Position numbers and translations under genes: made by a program. From assembly GCA_023388335.1 (NCBI GenBank), contig JAEWGL010000115.1:1-39504 (forward strand): a stretch of DNA of 39,504 bases, written 5' to 3'. Shown here in pieces: positions 7,060 through 15,482 of the stretch. The notes below the pieces were generated by a model. The model did no database searches. It was not told the DNA's origin and saw only the letters and a program-made list of their open reading frames with translations. How positions within the stretch are numbered: position 1 is the first letter of the stretch; the number at the start of each line of letters is the position of its first letter. Source of the DNA: Pseudomonadota bacterium. Lineage in GTDB: Bacteria > Pseudomonadota > Gammaproteobacteria > Pseudomonadales > Pseudomonadaceae.

Positions 7060-8535
7060 CTAGCGTCGCTTCCTGCCCAATAACGACCCCATCAAACCGC
7101 GCGCCAACTGCCGGCCGAACTGGTTGGCCGCCTGGCGCACCGCGGACTTTATCGCCTGCCCGGCCGCACTCTGCAGGAACTCCCCGGCCTTGTCGGCAAA
7201 GCTTTCAGCATCAGCCTTGGGCACCGACTCCGCCGGTGCGGGATCACCTTTGCGGGCGTTGAGCATCTCATAGGCCGACTCGCGGTCGATCGGCTTGTCA
7301 TACCGCCCCGCCAGCGGCGAAGCATTGACCAGGGCAGTGCGCTCGGCCACGGACAACGGCCCAATGCGCGATTGCGGTGGTGCGATCGACACGCGCTGTA
7401 CCATGGCTGGCGTGCCCTTGTCCTGCAAGGTTCCCACCAGCGCTTCGCCGATGCCAAGCTCGGTCAGGACCGACAAGGTATCGAACGAAGGATTGGCACG
7501 CAAACCATCGGCCACTGCCTTGAGCGACCTTTGCTCCTTGACGGTGAATGCGCGCAGCCCGTGCTGGATGCGCAGACCCAGCTGCGCCAGTACCGCGTCC
7601 GGCAGGTCGCCGGGCGACTGGGTCACGAAGTACACCCCCACCCCTTTTGAACGGATCAACCGAACCACTTGCTCAAGGCGGTCCTGCAAGGCCTTGGGCG
7701 TACCCTTGAACAACAGGTGCGCCTCGTCGAAGAACAGCGCCAACACCGGTTTGTCGGCATCACCACGCTCAGGCAACTGCTCGAACAGCTCCGCCAGCAG
7801 CCAGAGCAGAAATGTCGCATAGACCTTGGGCGCCTCGTGCACCAAGCGACTGGCATCGAGCAGGTGGATACGTCCGCGTCCGTCCGGGTCGGGGCGCAGG
7901 AGGTCTTCAAGTTGCAGCGCCGGCTCGCCGAACAGCGCCTCGGCACCCTGCTGTTCCAGGGTGGCCAGGCGGCGCAGCAGCGCCTGGGTCGAGGCGCTGG
8001 TCATCAGCGCGTTGTCTTCTCCCAGCACCTGCGGATTGTCCTTCAGGTGTGCGAGCAGCGCCTTGAGGTCCTTGAGGTCGAGCAGCAGCAAGCCTTCGCG
8101 ATCAGCCACCTTGAAGGCCGCATACAGCGCAGCCTGCTGGCTGTCGGTCAACTCCAGCAAGTTGCCCAGCAGCAACGGCCCCATATCGCTGAGAGTGGTG
8201 CGCAGCGGATGACCCGACCTGCCATCGATGTCCCACAGGCTGACCGGATAAGCCTGCGGCCGATGCCCCAGCCAAGGCATCCCGGCAATCCGCTCGGCCA
8301 CTTTGCCCTGCGGCGCGCCGGCTGCACCCAGGCCGCACAGGTCGCCCTTCACATCAGCAGCGAACACCGCGACCCCGGCATCGCTGAAGGCTTCAGCCAT
8401 GTGCTGCAAGGTTACGGTCTTGCCCGTGCCGGTGGCGCCCGCCACCAGGCCGTGGCGATTGGCCAGGCGCATGGCCTGGCTGACAGCCTGCCCGGCGGGG
8501 TCGGCGCCGAGGACGATCTGCAATGACTCAGGCAT
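7060..8535 (-). CDS. YjgR/DUF853 family HerA-type ATPase
   Basis: P-loop NTPase of the helicase-HerA-like (DUF853) family, 491 residues; E. coli YjgR is about 500. The Walker A GATGTGKTVTL lies near residue 35 and Walker B LALFFDEAHLLF near residue 255. An Arg-finger-like region (VRLIRSKGVGVYFVTQSP) follows. The start at 8535 (MPESLQIVLGADPAGQ) has GAGGA about 9 nt upstream; an in-frame extension to 8631 is rejected because it has no family resemblance. The C-terminal AGEFLQSAAGQAIKSAVRQA and RKRR tail may anchor it to a membrane or DNA. The physiological role of the family is not established. Not in an operon. Confidence 0.88.
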   Translation of the reverse strand: MPESLQIVLGADPAGQAVSQAMRLANRHGLVAGATGTGKTVTLQHMAEAFSDAGVAVFAADVKGDLCGLGAAGAPQGKVAERIAGMPWLGHRPQAYPVSLWDIDGRSGHPLRTTLSDMGPLLLGNLLELTDSQQAALYAAFKVADREGLLLLDLKDLKALLAHLKDNPQVLGEDNALMTSASTQALLRRLATLEQQGAEALFGEPALQLEDLLRPDPDGRGRIHLLDASRLVHEAPKVYATFLLWLLAELFEQLPERGDADKPVLALFFDEAHLLFKGTPKALQDRLEQVVRLIRSKGVGVYFVTQSPGDLPDAVLAQLGLRIQHGLRAFTVKEQRSLKAVADGLRANPSFDTLSVLTELGIGEALVGTLQDKGTPAMVQRVSIAPPQSRIGPLSVAERTALVNASPLAGRYDKPIDRESAYEMLNARKGDPAPAESVPKADAESFADKAGEFLQSAAGQAIKSAVRQAANQFGRQLARGLMGSLLGRKRR

Positions 8536-8704
8536 GTTTTTCCATCCTCTGCTCAAGCTTTGTTTCGTGATGGCCGATACCTCAAGAGGTGATCTTCGCC
8601 TCGAAAGACAGTAACGCCCGAGAAGGAACACGGGAGCTGCACTGTTTTCTTGCTGTGCTTCGTGCGAACGACCCGATAAAAGACCCTAGCGGACCCGACA
8701 CGCC

Positions 8705-10579
8705 ATGAACAAAAGCCTTCGCTTCAGCCACAAGATCCTGCTGGCCGCGTCACTGATCGTGATGCTCGCCTTCAGCCTGTTCACCCTCTATAACGATTAC
8801 TTGCAGCGTAATGCGATTCGCGCCGATCTGGAAAGTTATCTGGGTGAAATGGGCGATGCCACTTCGTCCACGATTCGCAACTTACTCGAGGGCCGCATCA
8901 AACTGGTGGAAAACCTCGCGCAGAACATCGCGCAGTACCCGGACAATGCCGCCACCCTAATGGGTCAGAGTGCCCTGACGTCAAGTTTCCTCACGGTCTA
9001 CAAAGGTGGTGTCGACGGCAGTTTCATCGTCCGTCCGGATTCGCCGATGCCCGAAGGCTATGATCCGCGCGTACGCCCCTGGTACAAGGACGGCATGAAC
9101 GCCAGCGGCGCGATACTCACCGAACCCTATGTCGACCTGACCACCAACAAGATGGTAATCGGCATTCTCAGCAATGCCTCGCGCAGCGTCGGTGTGGTGG
9201 GAGGCGACCTGTCGCTCGAGGGGTTGGTGCAGATCATCAATTCGCTGACGTTCGACGGCATGGGTTATGCCTTCCTGGTCAACGACCAGGGCAAGATCCT
9301 GGTCCACCCGGACAAGGATCTGGTGATGAAATCGCTGTCGGATGTTTTCCCGCAGAACACGCCAAGACTCTCCAGCGACTTGACCGAAGTTGAGCAGGAT
9401 GGGGAAACCCGCTTGCTGACCTTCACCCCCATCAAGGGCCTGCCCTCGGCCAACTGGTACATCGGCCTCTCGGTAGAAAAGAACAAAGCCTACTCAATGC
9501 TCAGCAATTTCCGCACCTCGGCGATCATCGCCACGCTGGTTGCGGTGGTTATCATCATTGCCCTGCTCGGCCTGCTGATCCGCGTGCTGATGCAGCCGCT
9601 GCACATCATGACCCGGGCCATGGAAGACATCGCCCAAGGCGAAGGCGATCTGACCAAACGCCTGCAGATCCACAACCACGACGAGTTCGGTACCCTGGGC
9701 AGTGCCTTCAACCGCTTCGTCGAACGCATCCACGGTTCCATCCGCGAGGTGTCCTCGGCCACCGAACAGGTCAACGAAGTGGCCCTTCGGGTCATCAGTG
9801 CCTCCAATTCCTCGATGAGCAACTCCGACGAGCAGGCCAACCGCACCAACAGCGTGGCCGCGGCCATCAACCAGCTCGGCGCAGCCGCCCAGGAAATCGC
9901 CCACAACGCCGCGCAGGCCTCGCAGCAAGCCAGCTCCGCGCGTCACCTGGCCGAGGAAGGTCAGCAGGTGGTGGAGCGCAACATCCAGGCAATGAATCGT
10001 CTGTCGGATCTGATCTGCACCTCCAGCGCGCATATCGAGACGCTCAACAGCAAGACCGTCAACATCGGCCAGATCCTCGAGGTGATCACCAGCATCTCCC
10101 AGCAAACCAACCTGCTGGCGCTCAATGCGGCCATCGAGGCGGCGCGTGCCGGGGAAGCCGGCCGTGGCTTCGCGGTGGTCGCCGATGAGGTGCGCAACCT
10201 GGCCCATCGCACCCAGGAGTCGGCGCAACAGGTGCAGAACATGATCGAGGAGTTGCAGGTCGGTGCCCGCGACTCGGTCCAGACCATGGACCAGAGCCAG
10301 CGCCACAGCCAGGACAGCGTGGACATCGCCAACCAGGCTGGCGAGCGCCTGGGCAGCGTGACCCAGCGCATCGGCGAGATCGACGGCATGAACCAGTCGG
10401 TGGCCACCGCCACCGAGGAACAGACCGCGGTGGTCGAATCGATCAACATGGACATCAACGAGATCAACATGCTCAACCAGGAAGGCGTCGAGAACCTGCA
10501 ATCGACCCTGCGCGCCTGCAGCGACCTGGAACAGCAAGCCACCCGCCTCAAGCACTTGGTCGGCAGCTTCCGTATCTAA
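8705..10579 (+). CDS. mcpG: Methyl-accepting chemotaxis protein with dCache_1AA domain
   Basis: Transmembrane chemoreceptor, 624 residues: TM1 at about 10-30, periplasmic dCache domain 35-270, TM2 about 275-297, HAMP to about 350, then the cytoplasmic four-helix bundle. The ligand pocket shows the amine-binding motif with Y119, R124, W126, Y127, Y142, D144 and D168, matching the PctA-type Y-R-W-Y-Y-D-D set with a constant offset for the first six. The signalling tip (SISQQTNLLALNAAIEAARA) is intact, and the C-terminus lacks a CheR-tethering pentapeptide. By neighbourhood (near purU, turA, pitA and pcaRK) it matches the GABA receptor McpG of P. putida KT2440. GABA as ligand is inference; another amino acid is possible. 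CCCGATAA about 25 nt upstream resembles a FliA -10. Confidence 0.9.
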   Translation: MNKSLRFSHKILLAASLIVMLAFSLFTLYNDYLQRNAIRADLESYLGEMGDATSSTIRNLLEGRIKLVENLAQNIAQYPDNAATLMGQSALTSSFLTVYKGGVDGSFIVRPDSPMPEGYDPRVRPWYKDGMNASGAILTEPYVDLTTNKMVIGILSNASRSVGVVGGDLSLEGLVQIINSLTFDGMGYAFLVNDQGKILVHPDKDLVMKSLSDVFPQNTPRLSSDLTEVEQDGETRLLTFTPIKGLPSANWYIGLSVEKNKAYSMLSNFRTSAIIATLVAVVIIIALLGLLIRVLMQPLHIMTRAMEDIAQGEGDLTKRLQIHNHDEFGTLGSAFNRFVERIHGSIREVSSATEQVNEVALRVISASNSSMSNSDEQANRTNSVAAAINQLGAAAQEIAHNAAQASQQASSARHLAEEGQQVVERNIQAMNRLSDLICTSSAHIETLNSKTVNIGQILEVITSISQQTNLLALNAAIEAARAGEAGRGFAVVADEVRNLAHRTQESAQQVQNMIEELQVGARDSVQTMDQSQRHSQDSVDIANQAGERLGSVTQRIGEIDGMNQSVATATEEQTAVVESINMDINEINMLNQEGVENLQSTLRACSDLEQQATRLKHLVGSFRI

Positions 10580-10595
10580 GCCGCACCGCGAGCGC

Positions 10596-10727
10596 CAAGC
10601 TGCAAGCTGCAAGCTGCAAGCTGCAAGCTGCAAGCTGCAAGCTACAAGCTACAAGAACATTCAACGCGGACTGCTCTTGAGGCTTGGAGCTTGGAGCTTG
10701 CGGCTTGCGGCTTGCGGCTTGCAGCTC
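10596..10727. repeat. Heptamer-repeat giant hairpin, copy 1
   Basis: The left arm (10596-10655) has eight CAAGCTG/CAAGCTA heptamers in a row plus CAAG. A spacer of about 25 bp follows, and the right arm (10681-10727) has six GCTTGNN heptamers (GGA, GGA, CG, CG, CG, CA endings). The arms are complementary, so the whole can fold into one long stem. It lies 16 bp after the mcpG stop and before the glycosyltransferase operon. Further copies are at 17877 and 34651. Confidence 0.9.
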
Positions 10728-10843
10728 CCCTCCACCTCGATCGAACAAACTATCCTTACCGAAGGTCAACCTCTAGGCGTGTCATTGCCGGTCTTTTACC
10801 GCCGAATGACAGACCAGAAGACGATCTCGGAGGGACGCTGATC

Positions 10844-11956
10844 GTGCATATCGCTGACATCACCATGTTCTACGCCCCAGCCAGCGGCGGCGTACGTACC
10901 TATCTTGATGCCAAACACCGCCGCCTGGACGCCATGACCGGCGTTCGCCACAGCCTGCTGATCCCCGGTGCCAGCGCCACCCATGAAGATGGCGTCTACC
11001 AAGTGCCTGCCCCCGCCGTGCCCTTTGGCAACGGCTACCGCTTCCCGGTGCGCCTGGGTCCTTGGTGCAATACGCTGCGCAGCCTGCAGCCGGACCTGAT
11101 CGAAGTCGGCGACCCCTACCTGACCGCCTGGGCCGCGCTGGACGCACGGCGTCAGCTCGATGTGCCCGTCATTGGCTTCTATCATTCGGACCTGCCGCTG
11201 TTGGTGAGCAACCGCATGGGCAACTGGTTCACACCCAATGTAGAGGCCTATGTCAGCAAGCTGTACGGCAATTTCGACCGGGTCCTGGCGCCGAGCCAGG
11301 TGATGGCCGACAAGCTGCGCCGCCTCGGCGTGGGCAATGTGCACGTACAACGCCTGGGCGTCGACCTCGTCACCTTCAACCCGGAACGCCGCGACCCACA
11401 CCTGCGCGCGGAACTGGGCATCCCCGACACCACGCGCCTGCTGGTCTTCGCCGGCCGCGGCTCGCGGGAAAAGAACCTGCCGGTGCTGCTCGACTGCATG
11501 CAGCGCCTGGGCCGCCACTACCACCTGCTGCTGGTCGGCTCGCACATGCCAGCCTCGGTGCCGGACAACGTGAGCGTGATCAACCGATTCTGCTCGGCCA
11601 CGGAGGTGGCGCGCCTGATCGCCAGCGCCGACCTGCTGGTGCACGCTGGCGACCAGGAGACCTTCGGCCTGGTCATCCTCGAAGCCATGGCCAGCGCCAC
11701 GCCGGTGGTGGCCGTTGACGCCGGTGCTTTCGGCGAAATCGTCAACGAGCAATGCGGTCGCCTGTGCCGTCCCAACGATGGCCTCGCAATGGCCGCCACG
11801 GTGCGCGAGATCTTCGAGGCCGGGGTTCGCAAGCTGGGCACCCAGGCCAGGCGCCATGTGGAACAGCATTACTCGTGGGACAGCGTGGTCAGCGGCCTGC
11901 TCGGCCACTACCAAGCGGTGCTCGGCCACCAGCCGCAGGCCTTTGCCCATGCCTGA
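10844..11956 (+). CDS. Glycosyltransferase family 4 (GT-B fold)
   Basis: Retaining glycosyltransferase, 370 residues, cytoplasmic or membrane-peripheral, first gene of a three-gene overlapping operon. The GTG at 10844 (HIADITMFYAPASGGVRTYL) is preferred, with GGAGGGAC about 10 nt upstream; longer reading would begin inside the repeat. It shows the glycine-rich acceptor-loop GGVRTY, the GSREKNLPVLLDC start of the C-terminal Rossmann domain and the E-x7-E signature (ETFGLVILE) followed by ATPVVAVDAGAFGE. It resembles GDP-mannose or UDP-glucose dependent GT4 enzymes that glycosylate lipids, but donor and acceptor cannot be read from sequence. The end overlaps the next gene by 8 nt, indicating co-translation. 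Confidence 0.88.
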   Translation: MHIADITMFYAPASGGVRTYLDAKHRRLDAMTGVRHSLLIPGASATHEDGVYQVPAPAVPFGNGYRFPVRLGPWCNTLRSLQPDLIEVGDPYLTAWAALDARRQLDVPVIGFYHSDLPLLVSNRMGNWFTPNVEAYVSKLYGNFDRVLAPSQVMADKLRRLGVGNVHVQRLGVDLVTFNPERRDPHLRAELGIPDTTRLLVFAGRGSREKNLPVLLDCMQRLGRHYHLLLVGSHMPASVPDNVSVINRFCSATEVARLIASADLLVHAGDQETFGLVILEAMASATPVVAVDAGAFGEIVNEQCGRLCRPNDGLAMAATVREIFEAGVRKLGTQARRHVEQHYSWDSVVSGLLGHYQAVLGHQPQAFAHA

Positions 11957-12731
11957 GCCGATTGCTGAGCCCACCGCCGCAACCCCGGCACGCAGCGTGA
12001 TGGTGGTGCTGCACGATGTCGCGCCCGAAACCTGGCCGGACTACCAGCCCTTTGTCGAAGCGGTGGATGCCCTCGGCCATGTGCCGATGACCTGGCTGGT
12101 GGTGCCGGATTTTCATCGACGCAACGCCCTGAGCCATTCGCCCGCCTTCTGCCGCCTGCTCGAACGGCGCCTGGCGCAAGGCGATGAACTGGCCCTGCAC
12201 GGCTATTATCATGCCGACGAGGGACCGTCGCCGCGTTCACCACGCGAATACTTCATGCGCCGGATCTACACCCATGAAGGTGAGTTCTATGGGCTGGACC
12301 AAGCCCAGGCCCTGGAACGCCTGCAGGCTGGCATGGCCTTGTTCGAGCGCCAGGGCTGGCCGCTGGCCGGATTCGTCGCCCCAGCGTGGCTGATGAGCGA
12401 GGGCACACGCCAGGCCCTGCGCGGCCTGCCGTTGCGCTATACGAGCACGCCACAGCACCTGTATCGACTGCCGGATTTCACCGCCATCGACGCCCCCGGC
12501 CTGGTCTGGAGCGCGCGCAGCGCCTGGCGGCGCGGTATGTCGCGGGTACTGTGCGACTGGCGTTGCAAGCAGCTGCGCGAAGCCCAGACCCTGCGTCTGG
12601 GCCTACACCCGGTGGACATGCGCCACGGCCTGTCGCGGGACTACTGGCTGCAGACCTTGCAGAGCCTACTGGCCCAAGGCCGCGTACCGCTGACCAAGTC
12701 CGCCTGGCTGGACAGCAGGGTCGCCGCATGA
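11949..12731 (+). CDS. DUF2334 polysaccharide-deacetylase-like protein
   Basis: 260 residues from ATG 11949, overlapping the glycosyltransferase by 8 nt. A NodB-like beta/alpha barrel of the DUF2334 type is suggested by VMVVLHDVAPETW (residues 17-29, the metal-binding Asp region) and ELALHGYYHADE (around 80-91, the His pair). There is no signal peptide, so it acts in the cytoplasm, on the same side as the glycosyltransferase. The likely reaction is removal of an N-acyl or O-acyl group from a sugar or glycolipid made by the neighbour. That is inference from fold and context; the family has no agreed substrate. The stop overlaps the next start as ATGA. Confidence 0.82.
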   Translation: MPEPIAEPTAATPARSVMVVLHDVAPETWPDYQPFVEAVDALGHVPMTWLVVPDFHRRNALSHSPAFCRLLERRLAQGDELALHGYYHADEGPSPRSPREYFMRRIYTHEGEFYGLDQAQALERLQAGMALFERQGWPLAGFVAPAWLMSEGTRQALRGLPLRYTSTPQHLYRLPDFTAIDAPGLVWSARSAWRRGMSRVLCDWRCKQLREAQTLRLGLHPVDMRHGLSRDYWLQTLQSLLAQGRVPLTKSAWLDSRVAA

Positions 12732-13717
12732 ACCGCCTGGCCTGGCTGGGCCTGGCACTGCTGGTCGCGGTGCTGGTCCCTGCCCTGCTCGGTGGCAGCG
12801 AGCTGCTACCGCGCTTGCGGTCCTTCGCGCCGGGGCTGATGCTGGGGCTGCTGGGCATGATCGTGCTGTGCTGGGTGCTCAATGCGCTGCGCCTGCGCCT
12901 ACTGCTTGGCCAGCATGGCGAACGGCTGGGCCTGGTGCGCAGCGTGGGGGTGGTGATGGCCACCGAATTCGCCATCTGCACCACGCCCGGCGGCAGTGGC
13001 GGCCCGCTGACCCTGATGGCGTTGCTGGCCCGCGAGCGCATCGGGGCGGCGCACAGCGGCGCGGTATTCGCCATGGACCAGCTCAATGACCTGCTCTTCT
13101 TCTTCTGCGCGATGCTCGGCATCGCCGCCTACGCTGTGTTCCACAGCCTGGGACGCAGCCAGGAGGCCATGCTCCTGAGCAGCGCCTTGCTGCTGTGCAC
13201 GGCCATGGGCGCGGTCATCGCGCTGCTACGCTATCGACGCGGCATGCTGCGCTTCAATGGCCGTCTACTGCGCCGGCTCGGCGTCTCGTTAAAGCGACGC
13301 AAGCGCTGGACGCGCAAGTTGCTGCACTTTTTTCATGCGCTGGCGCAGACCTGGCGCCTGCCCAAACGCACCCTGGCGCTGGTCTTCGCGCTCACCTGCG
13401 CGCACTGGAGCCTGCGCTTCAGCGTGCTGTACCTGGTACTGCGGGGATTGGGCGTGGAGTTGCAGTGGGTGCCGAGCTTCCTGGTGCAGATGCTCTCGCT
13501 CAGTGCCGGTCAGTTCAGTCTGTTGCCCGGCGGCGCTGGCGCCGCCGAACTGACCTCGGCGACCTTGCTGTCACCCTTGGTGGGCAGTTCGACGGCCGCC
13601 GCGGCCATCCTGATCTGGCGGGCAGTCACATATTACTTTTATCTGCTGGCCGGCGGCCCGGTGTTTGTCTGCCTGCTGGCGCGTCCGTTGCTGGAGCGCT
13701 GGCGGCAGGCGGGTTGA
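12728..13717 (+). CDS. Flippase-like membrane protein (LPG_synthase_TM / UPF0104 family)
   Basis: 329 residues from ATG 12728, coupled to the preceding gene by ATGA. Polytopic inner-membrane protein with about eight hydrophobic segments, beginning LAWLGLALLVAVLVPALLGG. Family features include TTPGGSGGPLTLMALL (about residues 86-101) and LSAGQFSLLPGGAGAAE (about 256-272), each a GG-containing intramembrane loop typical of the AglD/MprF flippase-like domain. It has only this transmembrane domain and no lysyltransferase domain, so it is not a full MprF. A role in moving the glycolipid product of the two upstream enzymes across the membrane is inference. Its end overlaps convergently with a doubtful small frame (13626-13856). 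Confidence 0.82.
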   Translation: MNRLAWLGLALLVAVLVPALLGGSELLPRLRSFAPGLMLGLLGMIVLCWVLNALRLRLLLGQHGERLGLVRSVGVVMATEFAICTTPGGSGGPLTLMALLARERIGAAHSGAVFAMDQLNDLLFFFCAMLGIAAYAVFHSLGRSQEAMLLSSALLLCTAMGAVIALLRYRRGMLRFNGRLLRRLGVSLKRRKRWTRKLLHFFHALAQTWRLPKRTLALVFALTCAHWSLRFSVLYLVLRGLGVELQWVPSFLVQMLSLSAGQFSLLPGGAGAAELTSATLLSPLVGSSTAAAAILIWRAVTYYFYLLAGGPVFVCLLARPLLERWRQAG

Positions 13718-13856
13718 GCTGGCGCCAGAGTTCGGCGGCGCCGGGGAAATCGGTGCCGGATTCTGCGTCCAGCGCCTCAGGATCGAAACGGGCCAGACAG
13801 CCCTCGCCCAAGGTGGGCGGTGCCACGGCGCCAGCCTTGTCTCTCGGGTCGGCCAT
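13626..13856 (-). CDS. Doubtful 76-residue hypothetical protein
   Basis: A 76-codon frame starting at ATG 13856, 17 nt after the purU stop on the same strand. It begins MADPRDKAGAVAPPTLGEG and contains ARFDPEALDAESGTDFPG and ELWRQLNPP. The first 50 codons have GC-rich third positions typical of the genome, while the Pro/Ala/Arg-rich tail, which overlaps the convergent membrane-protein gene by 92 nt, looks non-coding. AAGGA lies about 13 nt upstream, rather far. It could be a small gene behind purU or chance. Confidence 0.3.
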   Translation of the reverse strand: MADPRDKAGAVAPPTLGEGCLARFDPEALDAESGTDFPGAAELWRQLNPPAASAPATDAPAGRQTPGRRPADKSNM

Positions 13857-13872
13857 CTGCTTGCCCGCGTCC

Positions 13873-14724
13873 TTAGTCGAACACCACGGTCTTGTTGCCA
13901 TGTACCAGCACGCGGTCTTCCAGGTGGTAGCGCAAGCCCCGCGCCAGCACCATCTTTTCCACATCGCGACCAAAGCGGACCATGTCTTCGATGCTGTCGC
14001 TATGGCTGACGCGCACTACGTCCTGCTCGATGATGGGCCCAGCGTCCAGCTCTTCGGTAACGTAGTGGCAGGTCGCACCGATCAGCTTCACGCCGCGCAG
14101 CGAGGCCTGGTGGTAAGGCTTGGCACCGACGAAGGACGGCAGGAAGCTGTGGTGGATGTTGATCACCTGCTGGGCATACTCCTGGCACAACTGTGGCGGC
14201 AGGATCTGCATGTAGCGCGCCAGCACCACGACATCGGCGTCATGCGCCTTGACCAGACGCGACACCTCGGCGAACGCTGGCTGCTTGTCCTGCGGATCGA
14301 CCGGCACATGGAAGAACGGGATGCCATGCCACTCGACCATGCTGCGCAGATCGTTGTGGTTGGAAATCACGCAAGGAATGTCACAGTCCAGCTCCTTGGT
14401 GTGCCAGCGGTGCAGCAGGTCGGCCAGGCAGTGCGACTCGCGGCTGGCCATCAGCACCACGCGCTTCTTCTGCGCGGAGTCGGTGATCTGCCACGTCATC
14501 GAGAACGCCTCGGCGATCGGCGTGAACGCCTCGCGGAAGGCATTGATGTCGAACGGCAGGGACTCGGCGCGGATTTCATGGCGCATGAAGAACCAACCGC
14601 TCTGCTCATCGGAATGGTGGCTGGCCTCGTTGATCCAGCCATTGTAGGACGCCAGGAAATTACTGACTTTGGCCACGATGCCTACGCGGTCGGGGCACGC
14701 AATCACCAGTCGGTAGGTGCGCAT
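13873..14724 (-). CDS. purU: Formyltetrahydrofolate deformylase
   Basis: Hydrolyses 10-formyl-tetrahydrofolate to formate and tetrahydrofolate, balancing one-carbon units and feeding formate to PurT. 283 residues. An N-terminal ACT domain (residues 1-85, starting MRTYRLVIACPDRVGIVAKV) senses amino acids. The formyltransferase-fold catalytic domain follows, with SNHNDLRSMVEWHGIPF, NIHHSFLPSFVGAKPYHQA and the HYVTEELDAGPIIEQD block holding the catalytic His and Asp. The start at 14724 has GGAG about 10 nt upstream. It is adjacent and divergent to the MvaT-family gene, as in P. putida KT2440. Confidence 0.95.
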   Translation of the reverse strand: MRTYRLVIACPDRVGIVAKVSNFLASYNGWINEASHHSDEQSGWFFMRHEIRAESLPFDINAFREAFTPIAEAFSMTWQITDSAQKKRVVLMASRESHCLADLLHRWHTKELDCDIPCVISNHNDLRSMVEWHGIPFFHVPVDPQDKQPAFAEVSRLVKAHDADVVVLARYMQILPPQLCQEYAQQVINIHHSFLPSFVGAKPYHQASLRGVKLIGATCHYVTEELDAGPIIEQDVVRVSHSDSIEDMVRFGRDVEKMVLARGLRYHLEDRVLVHGNKTVVFD

Positions 14725-14884
14725 GAATAAGGACTCCAGAACTTCGCAAAGGCGCTCATTCTAGCGACTAGCCGGGAAAACTGCAGTAATCATTGCTTGG
14801 CAGGGACCCTGAACGGTCTACCCCGCCATGGCGCCCCTCAGCCACCCACACCACCCGGCGTAGACAAAGTTCATCGCCAACAGA

Positions 14885-14990
14885 TGTACCTTAATGTAAA
14901 TTTTTCTTAACCAAAAAATATCTTGTCACCTCACATAATGAGGTTAATGGTCTTTTAATTGTTTACTTGAGACTAGCGCCTGACTATTAT
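14885..14990 (+). promoter_or_regulatory. turA promoter and AT-rich upstream tract
   Basis: -35 TTTACT (14962-14967), 17-bp spacer, -10 TATTAT (14985-14990, 5 of 6). Upstream, 14885-14960 is unusually AT-rich for this window (for example AAATTTTTCTTAACC and AAAAAATATC), the kind of DNA MvaT proteins bind, so self-control by TurA is plausible. Between 14725 and 15035 nothing else is apparent. Confidence 0.6.
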
Positions 14991-15035
14991 TGCCCCCACT
15001 GTCTCTCTGAACCTACTTGTACCAAGGATCGCATT

Positions 15036-15413
15036 ATGTCCCTGATCAACGAATATCGCGCCACTGAAGAAGCCATCAAAGAACTTCAGGCCCGCCTGCA
15101 GAACCTGTCGCAAGACGACAAGCTGAAAAAAGAACTGGAATTCGAAGGCAAACTGCGCACGCTGATGGGCGAATACTCCAAGTCGCTGCGTGACGTGATT
15201 GCCCTGCTTGACCCAGAATCTAAACTGAGCAAATCGCCACGCGGCCCGGTCAAGACCACCGGCACCAAGCGCGCGCGCAAGGTCAAGCAATACAAGAACC
15301 CGCACAATGGTGAAGTGATCGAAACCAAAGGCGGCAACCACAAGACCCTGAAAGAGTGGAAAGCCAAATGGGGTGGTGATGTGGTTGAAAGCTGGGCCAA
15401 CCTGCTCGGTTGA
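15036..15413 (+). CDS. turA: MvaT-family H-NS-like nucleoid silencer
   Basis: Xenogeneic silencer and nucleoid protein that binds AT-rich DNA. 125 residues, as is usual for MvaT (124). An N-terminal coiled-coil oligomerisation region (residues 1-62, starting MSLINEYRATEEAIKELQ) is followed by a Lys/Arg-rich linker and the C-terminal DNA-binding domain NPHNGEVIETKGGNHKTLKEW with the R/K-G-N AT-hook-like element. The start at 15036 has AAGGATCG upstream; a longer frame to 14967 would be leader. It pairs with purU in the same order as TurA in KT2440, which controls the Pu promoter. It could be called mvaT; other paralogues in the genome are expected. A shared terminator separates it from sbcB. 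Confidence 0.93.
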   Translation: MSLINEYRATEEAIKELQARLQNLSQDDKLKKELEFEGKLRTLMGEYSKSLRDVIALLDPESKLSKSPRGPVKTTGTKRARKVKQYKNPHNGEVIETKGGNHKTLKEWKAKWGGDVVESWANLLG

Positions 15414-15444
15414 TTGCCTTGTCTGTCGTTTTCACGGCATGAAG

Positions 15445-15469
15445 AAAACGCCAGCTTGCTGGCGTTTTT
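15445..15469. terminator. Bidirectional terminator between turA and sbcB
   Basis: AAAACGCCAGC-TT-GCTGGCGTTTTT, with A and T tracts at each side. It ends 14 nt before the sbcB stop, so it serves both convergent genes. Confidence 0.88.
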
Positions 15470-15482
15470 CATGTCTGCACGT

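Noticed and set aside
10796..11974. 392-codon frame antisense to the glycosyltransferase
   Set aside because: No motif, composition of a mirror frame, and the sense gene shows clear GT4 signatures.
14967..15035. N-terminal extension of TurA
   Set aside because: It would include the -10 region and leader; the MSLINEYRA start with AAGGATCG fits the MvaT family.
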